Shown: piece by piece, positions 55,001-61,166 of the stretch
Position numbering within the stretch: the stretch's first letter is position 1
How the letters are laid out: the number at the start of each line of letters is the position of its first letter
Assembly (NCBI GenBank): GCA_003260075.1
Contig: QLIY01000401.1
Location: 1 to 64,000 of the forward strand
DNA: 64,000 nucleotides
Direction: 5' to 3'
From: Phallusia mammillata
Taxonomy: Eukaryota > Chordata > Ascidiacea > Phlebobranchia > Ascidiidae
The notes under the pieces: generated by a model
The model's database searches: none
Seen by the model: the letters and a program-made list of their open reading frames with translations, nothing else
What the model was told of the DNA's origin: nothing
Made by a program: the position numbers and the translations under genes

Positions 55001-58000
55001 AGGGGTAGTTTCCAAATGCGTAATATGATATTCCCAATAGGACGGATTAAAATTCGCGAGTCTAGACAAAACTGGTGAGCAAATGGCCAATTTTATCGAC
55101 AGGGGATTCGTACAGGATGTGCTACAACCGAATCATCACAACCTAAAACGACAATTTACATCTGATATGGTAATTTGAGACTTTGCATAAAAAAGACGTC
55201 TTCATACAAAGTGATTTGACTGACATGCGGATATCATACGTCACTCATTGATGACGTAAGAATATTATTTTCGTCATAAATGAAGTGTTTGTCAATTGTG
55301 ATTGTGGCTTCACAATTTAAACTAAGGCCACTCATTCCAAATACAAAACCTCGCTTAAACTGGATTCAGGTAATCCGGATTTTCGCCTAATTTGATCAAA
55401 ATTTAAGGTACAAATGATTTGTAATGTGGCAAGGCTTTAACTAATCGACATCGGTTAATTCGGATAATCGCCTAACCTGGACAACATTTTGGATCAAACG
55501 GGTCCGGATTAACCAAGGTTTACTGTTTTTTAATGAAAGACCCCCCCCCCTCGACATCGGTTAATTCGGATAATCGCCTAACCTGGACAACATTTTGGTT
55601 CAAACGGGTCCGGATTAACCAAGGTTTACTGTTTTCCAATGAAAGTGCCACGAACCTTAGCTGAAGAAGTAAGTTCTTGGCCTCCTGCTGACAAGCAATG
55701 AAGGATTCGATAAGTCGGTATCTCTGTTTGCGGAACCGGTTCATCCGTTCCTCGGCCGATTCTAGGTTGTCTGCTACGTCATCTTCTTGCATTTCATTTT
55801 TTACCGAATCGTACAGGTTCCACAACTGTAATAGAACAGATGGTTAAAAAATGAGAAAAATTAGGCGTTTTATCATTAATATGTATAAATCACAGTCACA
55901 GTACGCCAGGTCTATCGAAGGCGTTATACCGAATCAGCTGGTCAACAAGCATTTTCCAGGCAATGTTGCCATACTATCCTTATTTCTAAGATTTGTCCTT
56001 ATTTTGAAAAGCAATGTCTTAGAAACATTATTGTCCATATTTCTAGGAAATGTCCTTGTTTTTGACTTGAGTCCTTATTTTGTATTATTTTCAACAATTA
56101 TTTTCACAAACCCCTGCCAAAAAATGTAGCACATGATACATCATGCTCGTATAAATGCAAAAATTTGTTCAAAACCCCCCCCCCCCCTTATTTCTAAGAT
56201 TTGTCCTTATTTTGAAAAGCAATGTCTTAGAAAAATTATTGTCCATATTTCCAGGAAATGTCCTTGTTTCTGACTTGAGTCCTTATTTTGCATTATTTTC
56301 AACAATTACAAGTCAAACCCCTGCCAAAAAATGTGGCACATGATATATCATGCTCGTATAAATGCAAAAATTTGTTCAAAAACGTTTGTTTTGTTTCGCA
56401 TGCAAATTTAAATGTTCGGTTGTCCTTATCGTAGGTTCCATTCCAATGGCAATAGGCAACCTTGCATATAGGTGTAGGTTAGAAAAAGGGGGTCGAGTCC
56501 AACCGCAGGCTAGATTTTTCTAACCTACGCCTAAACAGACTGGAAAGAGACCGGATTTGGTATAACGCCATCAATGGGCCTGGCGTACTATGATTTTAAA
56601 TTGCATATTTGATACCAAATCATTACATACAAACATTCACAGTCTTGTTAAAAGCCTTTAAGCGTTTTTCACATGTAGCATCATTGCACTATACCGGCCC
56701 ACAAACATAGCCACACCACTTTAACAACACGACCATGTCATGTACTTAAACCTCGCATGGTGTGGGAAAACGTTTTTGTGCCATTTGGTGGTTTTATGGA
56801 GACTGCACTAACATGACATGGCTTTTTTGCTTGTAAAACATGACAGCGGCGTCGAAGATGAAGCTACGTTAACCAAATTTTTAATAAAGGTATAGTGCTG
56901 TTTGAAACGCCAAGAATAACATATTTAACAGTGCGGCTACTGCTGTTCCGAGTCCTTTATATAGTAAATTGTTTGAGTATTCTCAGAAACCTGGTTTTAT
57001 TCGAATGTCACATCCGAATAGCTGTCAGCATTTTAATGTGCTTTGCAAATTGTGTAAAAAACGGCTTTATACCGGAAAGGGAGTTTTTAGTTAACTGATG
57101 AAAATAATATGTATACAAAAACACCCAAAATAAAATTTGACCCTAATCAAAATGCAGGGCGGTCCAAAAATATCGACATGACATTAAAAGGCAGCCTTAA
57201 GGTTTTGTTTACCCCACCGTTTGTTGGCATTTTAATCGAAGAAATACGGTATCCGATATTTACTTACAGTGATAAAGCGTCTGTTGCAGTGCTACGTAAC
57301 ACATTGCCCGTATAAAATTCCAATGCTCTTTAGTTCTTTTCAAGTATCAAATTACTTTTCATCCCTGATAAGTGTGCCTAAAAGAAAGCCATTAAGGACA
57401 GTTTTCAAGGTGCTTCGTTACAGTCAACAGTCAAGAGACGTCACAATTAAATCGACCCATCCCCCCCCCCTTCATCCCTGATAAGTGTGCCTAAAAGAAA
57501 GCCATTAAGGACAGTTTTTAAGGTGCTTCGTTACAGTCAAGAGTTTGTGCTTTGTAGTAAAGAGGTGACGTCACAGTTGAATCGACCCATCCCCCCCCCC
57601 CTTTGGCAAGTGACGAAAGACGTGAGCGGCCGACACTGACAGATGATGATGTTCGACAAAGGTCGGGGTCATCAAGACACTTTGGCGGTGATCAACGTCT
57701 CGTTACGCGGCGCGTCTGAATTATCGATCTCGATGTGCGCTAACGGCGTTAAATTTACCGTCAATTATCGAAAGTTTCTAGTTTTTCCCCCGAGGCGTGA
57801 AAGATGATTTCCCATAAGGTTGTGAAGAAAGATCAGTAGACAACGCACCAGTAGAGCGTAAAGTGAAAAATTTCACAGCAGATGTTACAAAGTCTGGTAA
57901 CACCAAATGCCCAAATTTTAAAAGCAATATATAACTTAATAATAACAGAAAACAAATAAAATCACCTCAAAAAGGGTTTGGATATTTTCTTGTTCATAAT

Positions 58001-61000
58001 TTTGTTTCATATATTGGTATTTTTTGTGAAATTACACTATTTTTAGGTGTATAATTTCAACAAAACTCTTTTAACAAAGCCTAAACCAAGCAAAAAGCCT
58101 TTATCGAAACGGATAATTGAAATACACGTTTTGCCTGGCACCCTTTACACTCGTATTTAAAATGAAAACGAGCATCTAACTATCTTATTCAAACCAGCAG
58201 TTTCCTACATAGCCAATACATTTTGCACAAAATAAATTTGTCATTAAAAGCAGATGTATTTTAGGTTTTGTAGATAACATCTTAAGCCTAAAAACAGTTC
58301 TCCTTAAAACGTTTGTAAAGAGGCTTAAAATATGGACAACCAGTATAACAACCATGCTTCTGTAATTGCTACGATACCCTAGTTCAAATTGTGAGCAGAC
58401 AGTGGTAAAAGTTTACCCTTACGGTGAAATAAATATTGCCGGAAGGTCGTTGCTTTAAGTGAGCTAACGCAAAAGTGTCAGTAGTATTGCCCCCCCCCCT
58501 GCTTCTGTAATTGCTACGATACCCTAGTTCAAATTGTGAGCAGACAGCGGTAAAAGTTTACCGTCACGGTGAAATAAATATTGCCGGAAAGGCGTTACTT
58601 TAAGTGACCTAACGCAAAAGTGTCAGTAGTCTTGACTGTATCAAAAATCCATCATAAATCCCGGAATATACTTCATATTTCCGTGATGATATCCATATTT
58701 TTTGTCTCAGTGATGTTTTTATGTTACGAAGCCTTCACATATTGTTTTATTTCTATGGCTTTGTTAAAATTAAAGAGAAAATTTTAGGTCGATTTTGACA
58801 AGTGCCGGGTCATTTCGATAAAAAAAACTTTTCTACTTCCATCACTACATGTATATGAGTGTTAGGCCAGGAAATGCACACCAGCAAAATGTGTCATCAA
58901 GTTATAGTGTTACCTCCTTGTTGTTGGTGTAGAAAGACACGGCAAGATCTAGAATGTTCCGACGTCGTTCAACGCGACGAACAAAGTCACGGATTTGCTC
59001 CTCCAAATTTCGAGCAACCTGAACGAAAATGAGCTTATTTGGTTCAGCCTCTATTACACTACAAGCATAAATATTCTAAAACAGGGTTCCTTGGACACCA
59101 AGGAAAGTAAGGGGAATCATATACTGTGTCAAAACAGTTGATAAAACACCCAAATTAAAATGATCTTTGTATGGTTTAGTTTCTGCTTTGTAGTCTATTG
59201 GGGTGGAATACACATGTTTTGAATTGTTTAGAAAATAATTCGTCGATAAAGGTTGAGGGCCACTGAGTTAGGGTGTTATCTTATACTCTTCTACAAGGAG
59301 TAAACCAGAGAAAAAAGTTGGAAAAAAAATGATTTAATTAATGCTCCTTCTCAGCACATTGATGCCACACAAAAAGCATAGCAGTCTGGTCGATCAATAC
59401 TAAACAATTATTTTGGTCATAATATGACATGAACAGTTGATGGATCAGACAATACGTGACCTAAATATTGAGATCGGCTCGTGCAATGTATTAATTTAAA
59501 TGCAAGACAGAGTTGTACGTCGTTTTTTTATAAAGGGACTTGATTAGGGCCAGACCTTCCGTACCCCCCCCCCCCCCCCCCCCAATGTATTGATTTAAAT
59601 GCAAGACAGACTTGTATGTCGTTTTTTTTTATAAAGGGCCTTGATTAGGGCCAGACTTTCCGTACTTTTTTGTGATATAAATCACCTAGTAGCTGTATGT
59701 AAATAGTTATAGGTGCTGAACTGGACTAAATGACCAACAACCCTAAAACGTCTTGTTTGTGATATTGCCTATTATTGTCCAGTGTGTATGTGTTTTTATA
59801 ATAGGCCTGTCAATTAAACTTTCAGGCCTAAATGGGCTCTTCGAAAACGATTCGGGTTCGGGCCGGACGTCAGGCTTATAATTTCGCAATTGTCCTTTCC
59901 TGACATCAAATAAACACAGGTGCGTCAAATAAGAATTTTTTTTATGTGAAAGAAAAGTTTGGGAAGCACTGAACTGAGAAAAACTTTTTGAAACACTAAA
60001 GACTAAATTTCGAGGCATTTAAGCTGATGCAGTTGATGGGGTATTCAAGAACATATTTTTTAGCAAAATATTGACAACCAGCTTCAAACTGGACCTGTTT
60101 AACCCATTGGAACAGGCAAAAAACATAAAACCATAAGACGGGTGTAAAATTGGAGTCTGCTTTTATCTTAGGTATCACGTTTTCAAGTGTATAAGATAAG
60201 CAGCACCTTGTGCACGCCTTTATCGCAAAATATCTGGTGAAATTATCACGGAAAAACAAGTCTACTGCCTGCGGTTATGTGCGCAAAACAGAAAGGTACA
60301 AAACAACATTATCCAGCAGCCAAAAACTCCTACACATTAGGCTGTAAAAAAACCACGTGGAAAATAATACCCTTTGAATGTCAATTGTTTGAATGACTGA
60401 CACCTTGGTATTCTAGCGAGCTTTATAATGCCGCCGACAGTGCTTCATGTAGCCGCAGGGGCATAGAAGTTCAACTGATATGGCTTTCTCATCGAAGCTA
60501 CGATGTTGTGTGGACCAAGGCATAAACAGGTTTGACTGACAAGTCAATTTATCGCTCCAGTTTACAGACAACAAACTAATAGCTTTTCGTAAAAACTAGA
60601 CTGTTTCTTTGTAACAACTGCTAGGTTATATTGTGGTTAATTTAAAAGGTCATATGCGGTCAATTGTGTTCTGTACATCGAGTGTAGATGTTTATGGGCA
60701 AATTATTGACTAGAATTACAAATTTTACAACGAAAATGAACAATATTATTTTCACATTGACTAGTCCTATTTCAAATGCGTACCAATGAATAACTTGAAT
60801 GCACAAAATATTAAAAAGGTGTCATGGAATGTAGACTGTTTAGGGGTTGTATTGTTTACTAAACAAAGCTAAAATTCGCTGCAAAATATGCATCTTTAGT
60901 CAGTAAGGCATACCTAGTCCGTCTATAATGCATTAAAGTTCAAAATCTGACCAAATTTTGTCCCAAAACCGCTTTCGTAAAAAGTGTAATAAAAATGGGT

Positions 61001-61106
61001 ACAGGGCACAAATTTTTTGACAAGCAATTTTGTTTTCACTTTTTTAGTCAGTTTTTAAATCAGCTGCCACATAAGAGCTATATACCGAATATTCCAAGCG
61101 AAAAAA

Positions 61107-61166
<60 letters not shown>

